DNA from: Atopsyche davidsoni
Lineage: Eukaryota; Arthropoda; Insecta; Trichoptera; Hydrobiosidae
NCBI GenBank assembly: GCA_022113835.1
Contig: JAILWY010000009.1
Location: forward strand, 1,649,501 to 1,713,500
Length of the DNA: 64,000 nt
Direction: 5' to 3'
The stretch's first letter is position 1. Each line of letters starts with the position of its first letter. Below the pieces are notes generated by a model. It ran no database searches, was not told where the DNA came from, and saw only the letters and a program-made list of their open reading frames with translations. Of this stretch, positions 11,906 to 24,400 are shown one piece after another. A program made the translations under genes and the position numbers.

Positions 11906-12054
11906 ATTTGATAATCAATTTTTATAATTTTAGTGGTCTTGATTACTTTCGGTATTTTTGGCTTTCAAATAAACACGGTGTGGGGCTCGTCGGTCGTACG
12001 GTTTCAAAGCCTATAGCGGACTAACAAACATTTTTAGTGTTTTATATATATAGA

Positions 12055-14814
12055 TAATGCAGACATTTATTGCAATAAATAAAATTGTATACTTTTGGTT
12101 GAATGAATATATAATAATATGCACCGCACCAGTGGCGTGCCGTCCATAAAAGTAAAAAAGTTGTGAATTCATTTAAATATGCATACATTTATTAACTTTT
12201 ATAAAGAGTTTACCGTTTATCTGCTTCTATAGATAACCTGCCGCCAATATGTACGTATTTAAAGGTCTATGGAAATACACAAGTAAAATACACGGGTGGT
12301 AAAATTTACAATCTACAATAACGCGTTTTAAATTCTAGTGATTGTTAAGACAAAAAAGAAGCTGCTGTTTGGTATATAAATGAACAAAACATGCGATTTC
12401 TGAGAAGTCGGCGACAAGGGGTGGACGTGGGGGTGTTTCCACCCAGGGAAGCCGCCCCGGGGCGCAGCTCCTGCAGCGGAGGCTCTTTGTTCGAAGAGGT
12501 TTTTGTTTCAAGAGGGGCGGACCAGGTGCGAGTTTATTATTGCTAATTCACACGAGATAGCTACAAAATAGATAGATACAAAAAAAGGAACACAAGACAA
12601 AAAATAACACTTGCAGGTAGCTTTCTGAATAAACAACCTTGTTTCATTATTATGAGGATAATACTAGTTATTTTACCATTTACGAAGGTATCATTTGCAT
12701 GTGTATTTGTTCTCTGTATGATTATTATACAAATAATTCTAAACGATTTTATTCTAAAAGAAAAAAATAATAACTAGAATATCCGTACTAGACATACTGT
12801 GTAGAAGTACTGTCTTACATTTTAGCATGATTGACGTCTCGTGGCGTCTACTGCTTGCGGTTTTCGAGGCATTCTCTCTAACACCACATACCGAGAGCAT
12901 ACATTTTCTTCCCCTTCTATTCTACATGAAATGTGGAATTTCGTGAAAGTACTGGGTTTTTATGTTTACTCCACGAGGTGCTAGTCTTGGTTGCCTTTTT
13001 GCGATGTTACATTTTAGTTTCACATAATCTGTAATTATTTTTTTGTTAAATTGTATGCATTAACGAAATTAATCTAGCTAGACTATCTCGTAAACTTTCA
13101 GCAATTTTTAATTAAATATTTAGCCAAATTGATTAAAAAAAAATTGAGTCCGAATGCATTTACTCCGGATATTCTTAAATTAATTTTATTACAGATATAT
13201 ATATATATATATATGAAACCAATTATAATATTTTTTATTAAATAAATGTTTTAGTGTTGTTCCAATATTTATTTCACTCCGCACGAAGATGCAAATGAAA
13301 AATCCTTTCAATATAGCAGTGAGCCTCGAAGATCTGCAGTAGGGTATGGTTTTAACACGTTTGTAGTCAATTGAGAGAGAACGATCAAGTAACTAGCGTG
13401 AAGACTTTTATAACGCATTGGGCGCGATATACTACATAAAATTCCTGGTGGGCACATCACCGCGGCCACGCATTGTTATTTACTTGATAATCGCCAATAA
13501 GGTAACAAGCTCCACGCTCTGCTTGTATCGATCGGAATGCGTGGAGGATTGCACGAGACCCGCGGGGGCGCAGCACACCCCCGGGGGGCTCGCGGGGGCG
13601 CAGTACACCCCCGGGGGCCCGAGGGGGTGCGCACCCGAGCGGAGAAATCGAGGCAAGAAGTTCTTTGATGTCGTCTCTTGAATGAGGTATGAAATTTGAT
13701 GAATCGCCCGATTAGTGCCGGCCCGACGCACGCGGCGCGAGCGATCTGATAGTCGTGGGACATGCACTAGTTTTTTTAGTGAATGGTTCCGTATTTAGGA
13801 CGCTACAGGATTGCGGTGCAAATGATTTTATGTTATCATTAAGAAAAAATATTTTCTTTTAATCCTAAACAATAATAAACTCACAGTCACTGTTGGCAAC
13901 CCGTTAAAATGATTGTGTTTTGCTTTTTTGTCTTCAAGGGGAGACGACGCCCGCGAGCACCCCAACCGATGTTTGAAATTTATAATAAACGAGTATCGTA
14001 ATAAAATTGTCATGTGTGCGGAATAAAGTGTTTTTGAGACCGCGATATCCGTATACCTGTCGCGAATCTTTGCAGAAGAATAATCATACCGACCGCCGTC
14101 AGTCGGTGCGAGTCGAGCCGATATAACTCGCCACGATCGCAGAAGTAAAGAATTACAGTCCACTCAAGAGCTTGTGACGCCCCTAGAGCGACAAAAATAG
14201 GGTTGTCACTCCTCAGTATTTACGAACCCTTGGCGAATTCGTTAATTAAATCAGATGAAATTAATCGGTTGCTGAAGCCTTCAATATAGATTTCTAAATT
14301 GGAAATATACTTCACACTATAGAAATACATATTTTAAGTAAAAAGAAGCTTTGGCTATGATGTATATGAATACTAATGTCATGAATCGTGCATAGATGAG
14401 CATATGCAGGCATCGCGTAGTGGCTCGGGACGGAAGTATCAATAAGCAGCGGAGACAGTTCGATAAGACGGGAAGCCGCGGTCCTTGCGCCATGTTGAGG
14501 CAGCTCGGGGCACGTGCCTGCATTAGTATGCGGTCCTCGCAGGCCTGCAGACTCGTCTAGCGCGCTCGGGGCTCGGTTAACAACTAACTGTCTTGTCAGT
14601 GTTGTATTTTTTTATGTTTAGCGTATCCGTGATGTCGCTTCTTGGAATATTTATGTGACAACGCGTTTACGATAGTATTGTGACGTACGGCAAAGGCATG
14701 CAGTGTGTGGAAAGCTGCACAATAAAGATGTTTGGTTTTAAATAAATATTAGTAAACTCAAACGGTTGACGAGATTTTTTTAGGGGCATCGTTTAAAATC
14801 TAAGGCGAAAGCCT
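12055..14814. other. Non-coding stretch with GC-rich islands
   Basis: AT-rich. It holds a short (TA)n at about 13193-13214 and a GC-rich island at 12410-12530. A second island at 13560-13640 is built from 30-bp repeats, and a third lies at 14400-14580. At about 12131 a CAGTGGCGTGCC start resembles a transposon end, but no matching far end was found. No gene is recognised. Confidence 0.5.
13561..13640. repeat. GC-rich 30-bp tandem repeat, two and a half units
   Basis: Units 13561-13590 and 13591-13620 are nearly identical (CGCGGGGGCGCAGNACACCC core followed by CCGGGGG), and a degenerate third begins at 13621. Every unit is itself rich in complementary G and C runs and can fold on itself. On the plus strand it would encode GAQHTPGG-like repeats, but nothing else supports coding. 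Confidence 0.8.
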
Positions 14815-14818
14815 TTAA

Positions 14819-15869
14819 CCCTTTCCACTCCTATGTCGAGCTGGACTCGACATCGCGTTTCTTCACGCCAACTCCTATGTCGAGCTGGGCTCGACATTTT
14901 ACAGTGTTTGGCAAAAGTATATTTATTGTTATTGTTATTACTTTTATTTTATCAAATATTTTTTGTATGTATTGTGAAAGACATACATTAGTAATTTCGT
15001 GATATTTTGGTAAGTTATTCAAAAGTATTATTAGCTAAATATTTACGAGAATATAGCACTTTTTACGATTTGTCACTCGACGGAGGCGGGCGGTTGCCGC
15101 CATAAAGAGTCAGGTAGCAAGACCCTGCAAACAATAACAGGTACCGAGTATGTTTGTTATTTATGAACAGTTAGTTAATCAGATAATATAAATATGGGCG
15201 AGGTGGTTATCGCAGACCAATACGCAACATCCTATTGCTTTATGCGAAAAACATTAAAATGGTGGAGAAAACTGTTTTTCTAGGGTCTAGAAACCTCCAT
15301 AGAAAATGCATATATATTGTATAAAGAATGCAATAATATTGCAAATCCAATAAGCTATAAAGCATTTAGAGAAAAGTTGTTACTGGAGCTCATAGGAGAC
15401 TTTCGTGCTCCGATATCAAAATCAGGGCGATTATCCACAGGTGACACTGTTCAGCGCTTAGATGGAAAAAGTCATTTTATATTTTCTAATTCTCAGAAAA
15501 AACGTAAAAATTGCATGGTGTGTTCCAATAGGAATGTTCATGGAGAAAGAAGAGAAAGCACATTCTGTTGCGAGACCTGTGAAAGGAAGCCGGGCCTCCA
15601 TCCAGGAGAATCTTTAAAAAAATACCACACCAAAATAAATTTTAAACTTTAAATTGTACGCAAAATAAATTATTGATAGACTCTTATCTCTTTTTTTTTT
15701 ACTACCTTACAACTAAACAATCATAACAATATCATAAAAATATGTTATTAATTTGTTTTATGATTATAAGCTATTGTGTAACAATAACATCTAATTTATT
15801 AACAAAAATCTCATGATTACCTCGGAGTTGGTAAACGGAAAAATTAAAAAAATCAAAGAGTGCAAAGGG
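14819..15869 (+). mobile_element. piggyBac-type deletion derivative, 1,051 bp
   Basis: The target TTAA is present on both sides (14815-14818 and 15870-15873). The ends are inverted repeats, CCCTTTCCACTC on the left and CCCTTTGCACTC read from the right (11 of 12 alike). Just inside the left end are two copies of the imperfect palindrome ATGTCGAGCTGGACTCGACA (about 14832-14852 and 14876-14896), probable transposase-binding or hairpin-forming sites. Only the 3' third of the transposase gene remains. It could have been moved only by a transposase supplied from elsewhere. Confidence 0.9.
15194..15652 (+). pseudogene. piggyBac transposase, C-terminal part with one stop
   Basis: Reads MGEVVIADQYATSYCFMRKT, then LKWWRKLFF, a TAG stop where the family has Trp, then GLETSIENAYILYKECN and on without a break to the end. 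The C-terminal cysteine-rich domain is visible: CMVCSNRN, FCCETCERKPGLHPGE and KKYHT, which in piggyBac proteins binds zinc and the transposon ends. One family cysteine near the end (usually CFxxYHT) is Ser here. The catalytic Asp region is absent, since only about 150 of some 550-600 residues remain. The open part downstream of the stop starts at 15317. It fills the middle of a TTAA-flanked element, so it is a remnant rather than a domesticated gene. Confidence 0.85.
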
Positions 15870-16032
15870 TTAATGTCACAGTGGTAAATGTCAGAAGTGA
15901 TAAATGTCACCATTTGATTATTTTTATATAACATATACTATACTTATACAATTACGATTTTCTTTTTGTTTTCAAAATTTTCGATTCGGTAATGTGTCAT
16001 GTAAAATGATTTAATACTGTCTTGTGTCTTAA

Positions 16033-18334
16033 CACTAAACGTACCAGCACTTGATATATACCCATTTCTACCACAACCGGTCAAATGACCGGTCATTGTG
16101 TTTTTTATGAAATATGGATTTAAGAAGGAAATAAACATAGTAACTTTATTATAACTAAACAAAAATGTGTACTAACGATTTTTATTACATAAACAAAGAA
16201 AAATAATGTTTAATTCATTGCTCATAGCATTTTTTTACATATACAGGGTGTCTCCATTGTACATTTACCGCAAACATTTTTTTGACATTTTGAGCAAATT
16301 TTGATTGTTTTACTTTCGTTACAATAATCTATTTGACACGTCTTACCTTGATAAGAATCTGTAGTAGATTTAGGCAATGTCCCTTTCGTATTTGTTTCTT
16401 TTTTTAATTGTTTACAAGCTTCTCGAAAATCGGCGGCAAGTTCTACTGCTAACTGGAGTAAAAAATCTTACCTCGAGATATTTTCTCCTGTCGTTTGCTC
16501 GTTAAAAATCCAGGCATCTATGCCAGTTAAATCAACGATATTGAAAAATACTTGGAGAGGCCATCTGCAAGACTTAGATTTTATGGTATATTTCCTCGCC
16601 ATTTGATCGGTCATGCCTACACTAAATTTAGTTTGATTATAATATGAAACGGTCTCAGGTAAACATTTATCATTGTTATCGACTGTTACTGATTTATGTT
16701 TAGAACTATGTAAAACAACTTTTTTTTTGGTTTACTTTTATAGATTGTAAGAGTACAATTATCTGTGGTGAAAATTTTCATCTTTCTTTTGATTCGCAAT
16801 TATTGGTAATTATTCCCTTTTATTTGAGCGGATAGTTCCAACTAAAGTTGTTTTTTTCATTAGAAGTTGTGTTGCTAGGGACTTGCTTGTAAAGAAGTTG
16901 TCTGTGGTTACAGTTCTTCCGCAACCCGTAAATGGTTCCATGAGTTTGAGTACAACATATTCAGTGAGTGGTACTGAAGAGGGACTATTTTCATCTTTTC
17001 TTAGATATGGAATTGCATTTATGATGTATTTGCTATCGACGTCAGATGCTAACCAAGATTTGATTCCAAATTTATCAGGCTTGTTAGGCATGTATTGCGT
17101 AAATTTACATCTTACTTTAGTTGGAGATAGCTGTTCGTCTACAGTAATATTAGCACCCGGATGTGATAAATTTGAGAATATCTGTGAAATTATGTCTGCT
17201 CATAGTTTCTGAGAAAAATTTAGGCCCCCGTATGTTATTCCACAAAAAAGAAACTTTCAAATGATTTGCTCCATATGCACCTCGTGCATATAAAATTGCA
17301 ATAAATTCATCTAATTTATCTTGAGGTAAACTCCAATCGGCTCCTAACACTCTCTTTGCATATTCTTATATGGCTCATAACACGGTGGTCAATTATCAAC
17401 GAAAATGCAGTCTTTACTTTACCCTCTATCCTGTGGGGCCTACTTCTTGCCTGCAAATGTTATGAAGTGGTGATCTTCCAGGTGTACCACCTATTTGTAT
17501 TTCTTTCCAAACAGTTCCACCAATCGTAACATGCTGTTCATTTTTATATATCTCTTCTTCAGAGTAATCTCATTTTTTTTCGTCCACGGCATATATTCAC
17601 AATATTTTCCTCTTCATCGTCAGTAACTGTACATTCAAACTCTTGACTAATAGATCATTTTCAACCTGTATATCTTCATTTTCACAAAAATTATCTTCAT
17701 TCATTTCCGAAAACTCTTCGTCAATATTATTTATATCTTCTATGAACTTGTACTGTTTTGATTGTTTCGACATTTTTCTCGGTAAAGTGTAACCTGTATT
17801 AGTAATTTAGTAAAGATATCAAAATAAAATAAAAGCTACCTACCAATACTTTAAGTTTGTGTCTACTTTTCTTATGTTATGTATCCAACTTTTGAGATCA
17901 ATATTATCTTGGGTACACACCGGGCTTCGGGACTAAAATGCTACTTTCAATCTAAAATTTTAGTCAAATTCTTGAATTTATGATTCACGGTTATCTTGAT
18001 TGAACTAACTGACGCAACAGTATTTGCAGAAATGTGCATTTAATTGAATGCAATATGTTGAAAATGCATGTACATCATAATTTCTGATCCGATAACCTTA
18101 TAAAGCAATAAATTGTTCTACCGGTCAATTGACCGGTTGTGGTAGAAATGGGTATACTACAAGCATAACTCAAAAAATACACAATACAAAAAAAAAATAA
18201 AAATAGAATATTACTTGCATTTAATAATTAGAAAAAGTCATGAAGTCAAATGTGCAAAAAAGATAAAATTATATGCCCATTTTCTATACCAAAGTACAAA
18301 ACCGGTCAATTGACCGGTCGTGGTAGGTTTAGTG
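16033..18334 (-). mobile_element. piggyBac-type transposon, 2,302 bp, decayed
   Basis: TTAA flanks both sides (16029-16032 and 18335-18338). The ends read CACTAAACGTACCA on the left and CACTAAACCTACCA from the right. Inside each end lies the palindrome CCGGTCAATTGACCGG (or CCGGTCAAATGACCGG) attached to CTACCACA and ACCCATTTC. It occurs at about 16076-16095, 18120-18136 and 18301-18318, so the right end has two copies and the left end one. This differs in ends and sequence from the element at 14819-15869, so two separate families inserted 160 bp apart. Confidence 0.9.
16222..17773 (-). pseudogene. piggyBac transposase, nearly full length with frameshifts and stops
   Basis: The start ATG at 17773-17771 opens an acidic N-terminal leader of the usual kind. 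The core follows: RGAYGANHLKVSFLWNN, FFSETMSRHNFTDILKFI, then ANITVDEQLSPTKVRCKF with the first catalytic Asp (codon 17139-17137). Next are VTTDNFFTSKSLATQLLMKK with the second (16902-16900) and SVGMTDQMARKYTIKSKSC with the third (16608-16606), so the whole DDD triad is still readable. The tail has the Cys-rich zinc domain (CQIDYC, ICSKCQKNVCGKC, CICKKML) and stops at 16224-16222. Stops and frame changes near 17590, 17380, 17200, 16808 and 16480 break the gene. Its length, about 1.55 kb, is normal for the family. Not a functional transposase. Confidence 0.9.
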
Positions 18335-18338
18335 TTAA

Positions 18339-20758
18339 TAGCGGAAGCCATCATACATAGCATGCCTCCAACGCACGTGACCATTAAAAAAATATGACGA
18401 TTCACAATAAGGAATGCATTCATAAAATATCTGTCAAATATCATTTTTCATAATAATTTATTTTTATCCGAGTCAAACGTAAATGTACGTGCGCATCGCC
18501 TGATGACTAGAGATTGTGATGATTTATCTATTTTATATGCGTATATTGAAAAAAATTTGAAAAATTGATATTTTATGTGTGGAAAGAAGCAAACAGAGAT
18601 GGGTATCTTTAACACCCATACAGAATACGGCAACAATGAATGCACGTGAATCTATCAAATACTTAAAACTTTATTTACACGATAATCCGCTATTTACTTT
18701 GGTTCTAATGATGCAATATATATGTAAAATTGAAGAGGTAAATCCCATATAATATTGGATTTCACAATTATTCGAAGTATGAATCGGTCATCGGTTCTTT
18801 GAATCAACAAATATACTAAGATTTATCCTGTAATATTGAACATAATAACGAATAAACTTGTTTAAATCGATTGTTAGTATCGAGCGAGGTGTGGACCGGG
18901 ATTTGCATAATGTTCGTATTTAATTACGCGTGGAGAAATAAACCCAGCGAGAATGAAATATCGCCATAATATAGTGCTTCTGTGGAGTGAACGCCCACGC
19001 ACGAGGTGGTGTTGGCTTGCTGGAAAATTACTTTGGAGTAAAAATGAAACCTACGATGATTACATTTACAGGAGATCCGTCAGGCACTAATTTTACAAAT
19101 AAAGAAGAGTTGAATTTATCAAAACGCTGAAAGTCATTCCAGAGATCTTGATAATAAATTGATTAGAAAATTACTTTTCGCGACACAGGTTAGGTTCGAA
19201 CCCACCCGGTGTTCTGTCAAATTGAACCACCCTGTAAGTGAGAAAGAATTTGAATTGTTATAAGTGATTGTAGATCCGATGTATGACGATGACGAAGTGC
19301 CTCTCAGTCTTGTTAGGGGATATTAATATTTTCAGGGAGAGGAACCATTGGTTGATGCAACACATCAGATTGAAACAAAGATTTGAAAAGAGAGAAATAA
19401 TTTAATTCTATTAAAGAAAAATATGTTTGTAACGGCAGAGTGTGCTATTGAAGTTATAACCACTCTAAGAGCTTGTATAGCGCTGTGTCTTAGTGAGTTA
19501 CGACCGCAGGAGAAGGGTTCATTAACAGCCTATGACAAGGAATGTCAAGGATGTTTTGTAAACAAAACGACTAGAGGTTTTAAATTAATTCAAATAATGA
19601 AGAATTTCTGGTGTTTCGGGTAAGTACGAATTTGGTCATGTGAATCATCGGATGAAAAAATAGATTACGTCTTCCTATAAGGAGTCGCCGGGACGGGAGC
19701 TGATTTGCATGGACCAAGAGTGACATGTCCACTCCGTGAGGTCAGTGTTTAAAATTAGATTCCAGGTAGCGGGCAAGCAGATGCTGACCACAGATTCATG
19801 ATTAATTCACAAAAAAGTTGAATAAAGACGCTGGTGACATAAGCATTCCTAGAAATTAAAAATAGACAAAATTTTGTGAAAATTCCAAATTGAATAAATA
19901 AGCACAGAGTAAAGGCAAGGATGCTATAAACAAATAAATAAAATATCCCAGCAGGGTTATTAAGACTTCCATTCAACTTGTTTTTTTAGTGTTTGCCTCT
20001 GCCAAAAAATAGATATTTAGTCAAATTAATTTTCAAAAAAAAGGATCGCGGAAGCGGGAACCAAAATCATACATTCTTTACAGTTAAACAAGGTCAATGT
20101 TTATATATTTTTCAATCTACTATATAAGATATAATATTGATATAATTACATTACATTTATGGCATTGCAAAAAAAAAAATGCAATATCAATATCCTAAAA
20201 AAACGCAGTCGTACTATCGTCGTGGTGGCGGAGCTCTCGAATAAACTGATGCATATGGGACAGGTGACTGAAATGGGCAGGCAGTTGTGAACGGCTAGAA
20301 CAGAGGTGTATCTGCCGGCTGGATGGAGACGGCACCCTGGGCACCTCGCTGGCTGGGGCCGCCTCCTCCATCAGTCGTCGGAGCACAGCCGCTCCGGATA
20401 TCGTCAGCCGTGACTGGCGCTTTTATTGGGCGCACAGGGCAATTATTGTGCGGAGTTAATTGAGTGATGGATTCTGAGAAAATGTAACGCGAGAGAGCTG
20501 CCGACAGCGTGAGAATCCCTTCTAGTGGTCCACCATGATGGCAATCGCGAAACTATTTATTTACATATCAGATTAAGCCCTGAGATTAATCCGCTATGCT
20601 GTTGTGTCTTATGCATAGACGTTTATTCAAGTGAATCAGTACATTGGAATAAAGTAAATATTGCTTTAACGATTTCATGGTGGGAAAAATCGTAAACTCA
20701 TAGAATGAAAAGATTGGTTTTATTTGTCATGACCCCTATTTGACATGACAGTTTAGGT
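18339..20758. other. Non-coding stretch
   Basis: AT-rich with no recognised gene. A GGTTCGAACC palindrome at 19193-19202 looks like a pol III B box but has no convincing tRNA fold around it. A GC-rich island lies at about 20220-20420. Confidence 0.5.
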
Positions 20759-21487
20759 CATAGGTTCCCATACTATTTTGTCCCGTCGACCCCTGGTCGA
20801 GTTTTCCTGTTTTTCGTAGACCCCTGCCTTGCTAATATTGAATTTTTACAAATTCATCAACTTCAAACATATTTTTGACATCTTACAGAACAACTCACTT
20901 TCATGGGATTTTACTGTACAGTAGATTTAATAATAAAAAAGTTAAAATACATGTAAAGTTAATTATACCTTTTAAATAAATTAAAAACACATAAAAATGC
21001 ACATACGGTAACATTCACAAAAAAAAAATCAATACTTTTAATGGGAGGGATGGGTCTGATGCTTTGATAGAAATTTTTCAATATTTGGCTTAAAATAAGT
21101 TAGACTTAACATCAAATTTCCTCGCCCAGTGATCTATTTCCTCGTTCAGTAAATCCAATCTATTTCTATTTTTTTGTAAGAAGATTGACAACCACACTGA
21201 AAGCCTTTATCATGTGATATGAAGATGAAAAAGCTATCAAAAACCTTCTTATGATAGTCCAAAATGCAGGATTAACAGCATTCGTACGTAGGTACAATCT
21301 GTGTTAGGTACATTATGACATTTACGGAATGCCTAAATTTTGGTGATGACCTGCTTAAATGGGATTCACTCTCGTAGACCCCCATACACAGTTCGTGGAC
21401 CCCTAATTTAACTTTTCGCAGTCATCGACCCCTTGCAGGGCGAAATCGACCCCTGGGGGTCGACATTGACCACTTTGGGAACCAGTG
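20759..21487 (+). mobile_element. hAT-type non-autonomous element, copy 1 (729 bp)
   Basis: The 8-bp duplication GTTTAGGT lies on both sides (20751-20758 and 21488-21495). The ends are CATAGGTTCCCA on the left and, read inward, CACTGGTTCCCA on the right. Eight-bp target duplications and ends with a GGTTCCCA core are typical of the hAT superfamily. Subterminal blocks rich in GTCGACCCC repeat near both ends. No transposase frame is recognised. Copies at 35830-36377 and 59292-59776 share its sequence. Confidence 0.88.
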
Positions 21488-21495
21488 GTTTAGGT

Positions 21496-24400
21496 GAATG
21501 AAACCATGTTACGGTGTTATGCGTCACGTGCATTAGTGTTGATGTTCAGCGGTGGCACAGAGCACGCGTGCCGGTTGTTGCGTATGCAGTCGAGAATAGC
21601 CGGGATTGGGGGAGGGTAGGGTTTGATTAATGTCCGGAAGCGAGCCCCGCCCCTTCGCCCCCGGTGGGCTGGCAGACGGCGCGGCCACGGGCTGTTCCCG
21701 ACTATCCATATTTATTAAAGGTGAAGGTACCAAATGACGAAATGTCAATCTTTGGAATTATAATCAATCGTAGTATCATACAGCTACTAACATTAAAAGT
21801 AGTTAAAAAAAATTAATAATCAAACAATCTATCTAAAAGATCATCCTCCAATTTAAATATTCATACTTTGTTTATAACGTCATTGTTTTCTTTAGGAAAA
21901 AAATATTTGTATCATAATTTATCAATGCACTTTTGCCGTGTATTTGTGGTTTTCAGTAACTGTTTTTAAATTTATTATATTTTACATAGCAACCCTGTTA
22001 TGTTGGTTAAGCCAGTAGATGGGATAATAAGTGTGAATTGACACTTGGTTGCAACGTCTGGCTTTCATCCGGGAGGAAGTGGTTCAATTACTCTTCGGAG
22101 CCCAAGACTCCCGCAGTTTATTTACATGATAACATATATTTTTCAACAATAAATAATTAACACATTGAAATTGTTATTTTGCGGTTGACTTCTTATTTAT
22201 AAAATCTAGTGATGAATGGGAACCGCCAGTAGATACACTATTGGCGCATCACTCGTTAGTCATTTAAATAAAGAAATACCGTGTAAGTGGGCAATATTTC
22301 AATATATATATTTACATATAAGTCATTGTGTAAAACAGCTGTGTTTAAAAAGTTTTCGGCAAATCCCGAGCTCGAGTGCGGGACGAGGTGGTGAGGACCG
22401 CCTTTTGTTCTGGCCCGGGTGGGCGTCCAGAGGCACTGCTGAGAACCGTATTGCGCTTCATATGAAGATATTATCGTATTTATTTTTAAAAAAATCACCA
22501 ACTACATAAAAACTCTTCGTTCAATGTAAATGGATTATGCAAATAACTACTACGTGGGACTTTATGGTTTGCTGAAGTGACAAAATATTACATTATATAA
22601 AATACTAAAATAAAAATATATAAACATAAGATCCTTGGCACGTAGTATATTTAATTTTAAATGCTTATTAAAAAGTTAATAGGTATGTGCAACTCAAAAG
22701 CAATTAACATAAATTGGTTTTTGATGATTTTTTTATAGTTGTCAATTAAAAATAAAACGTTTACCCAATCGTTAAAGAAATATTTACCGGTCGCTGTGGG
22801 CGTGCTACAGACGTAATATTATAAGTAAGCAATAAAAACAGATTGATTATAAAGAGTGAATAGAAAAGTATACATGTCAATGTATTTGATTAAGTAGAAC
22901 TTCTGTTGTAATTTGGAAATGATTACGTGTTTGAAGTAAGTAATGAGTACATATTGATCCTTCACATGTAAGCCATAACCACGACAATGTAATTTCATAA
23001 CCCTTTCACCGACTGTCGCATTGGGATGCAGCACAGTGTAAGTTCCCTGCGCAGTCAGTCAACTCTATTTTTCCTATCCCTACTTTGTTCTATAGATGAT
23101 TTTTTCACCGGGTGGCAATTCTATTTCGGGAAATAGTAATTTAATTAAAAAAATATTTTGGGCATAAAACAATAAAAACAATTCATATCAAAACTGAGAT
23201 AAAAGAAATGCGTAGTTTAATAATTACCCGGAATACAGCTAGATGAGAAATTCATTAGAAACTGTACTAAGCAAGTCCAGATATATTTACAAGATATGTA
23301 TTCGTCATTTGCCTAGCTGGATAATGGAAAATCTGTTTCAGTAGTAGCTCGGAGACCATTCATATTTTTTATAAAAAGAGATCGCAAGATTCCATAACCG
23401 CTATGAACCTTTGTTTATCACTGTGCCGCAAGGCGGGTGAGTATATTTGCTTTATGAATATGGCAGGAAATACCGCTGGTAGTTGTATCTCGCAGGCCAT
23501 TTAAAGTTACGCCTACTCTCAGAAAGGATGTCAGAATGTTTGACTTGACTTGGTCTCTTGAGCGTTGAGCTGCTTGAGGATCGCGTTGACGTCCCGGGAA
23601 CATGACCAATCTGGGACGAGATGCACTAAGCTCGCCCCCGGAGTGGTGCGCTCAAAAAAAACACTTTGATAGCGTATGATAAAATAAGCAATATGGAAAG
23701 ATAAAAATATTTTTCTAAGTGTAACTAGATATCTAAATTTTCATTTACAATTTATAAAAATAAGGTATTGTGTCGATCCGTTTGCAAAACTATTTGAGTT
23801 AAATAATAATACTCGGCCCCGAGCGAGTTAAATGTATTGCGTAGAAGTACAGCGACCGGCTTGTTGGCAATCTTAATATTTAATATCTATTCGAAGAATT
23901 GCGTATTTCCTAACCGCCGCTAAGCATGGGGAATAATAAACAATATTTGTCCAATCAATTACGGGCAAGAAATAATGTTTTTCCATAATGGAAGCTGTTC
24001 TACATTTGCCCACACGGCCCGGCGGCTCGGCCAGGTCCAATGGAGTGCTTTTATTAGTCTGCCTTGCGACTGTATTTGAGTAAAGGTGGCATTCATAAGG
24101 GGCAGGACTACGCGAGAGTTTCAATACGAGCGCATAATATACACTATGATGGCTAATTTATTCAAATGCATGACACTAAACATTCGTGCCATAGTCACAT
24201 TTTTCATACCAGCAAGAAAAATATTTGTAAATAAAAACGAAATTAGTCATAAGTTGTCTAGAGCCACTATCGTGTTATAGTATTAATTTTTAAAATGTGA
24301 TAAAAAGTACATTTAAATCTTATCTTATAATCGGTATCAGTACAAATCGTTCAAATCCCAACGAAGAGAGGCGTGATTGCGATTGTGTCAGAATGGGGTC

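Larger units (their letters stand above)
9259..12054 (-). mobile_element. Two decayed Helitron copies joined head to tail
   Basis: The minus strand opens at 12054 with TCTATATATATAAAACAC, a typical Helitron 5' end, preceded by host A. It closes at 9259 with CCGGGTATCCGCTAG followed by host T. The hairpin-forming GCGCAGTAGAACGCG lies just inside. Insertion between A and T with no target duplication, TC start and CTAG end fit rolling-circle Helitrons. Inside are two partial copies in the same orientation. Copy B (about 10525-12054) has the 5' terminus but a 3' end that stops at CCGGGTATC without CGCTAG. Copy A (9259 to about 10500) has the true 3' terminus but no recognisable 5' terminus. The shared 3' blocks at 9360-9560/10570-10720 and 9576-9815/10718-10985 are highly similar. 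Confidence 0.85.

Noticed and set aside
12131..12300. CAGTGGCGTGCC start that resembles a transposon terminus
   Set aside because: No matching inverted end or target duplication could be found downstream.
19181..19240. GGTTCGAACC palindrome resembling a tRNA T-arm or B box
   Set aside because: The T stem and the remaining cloverleaf do not form on either strand; a weak A-box-like match alone is not enough.
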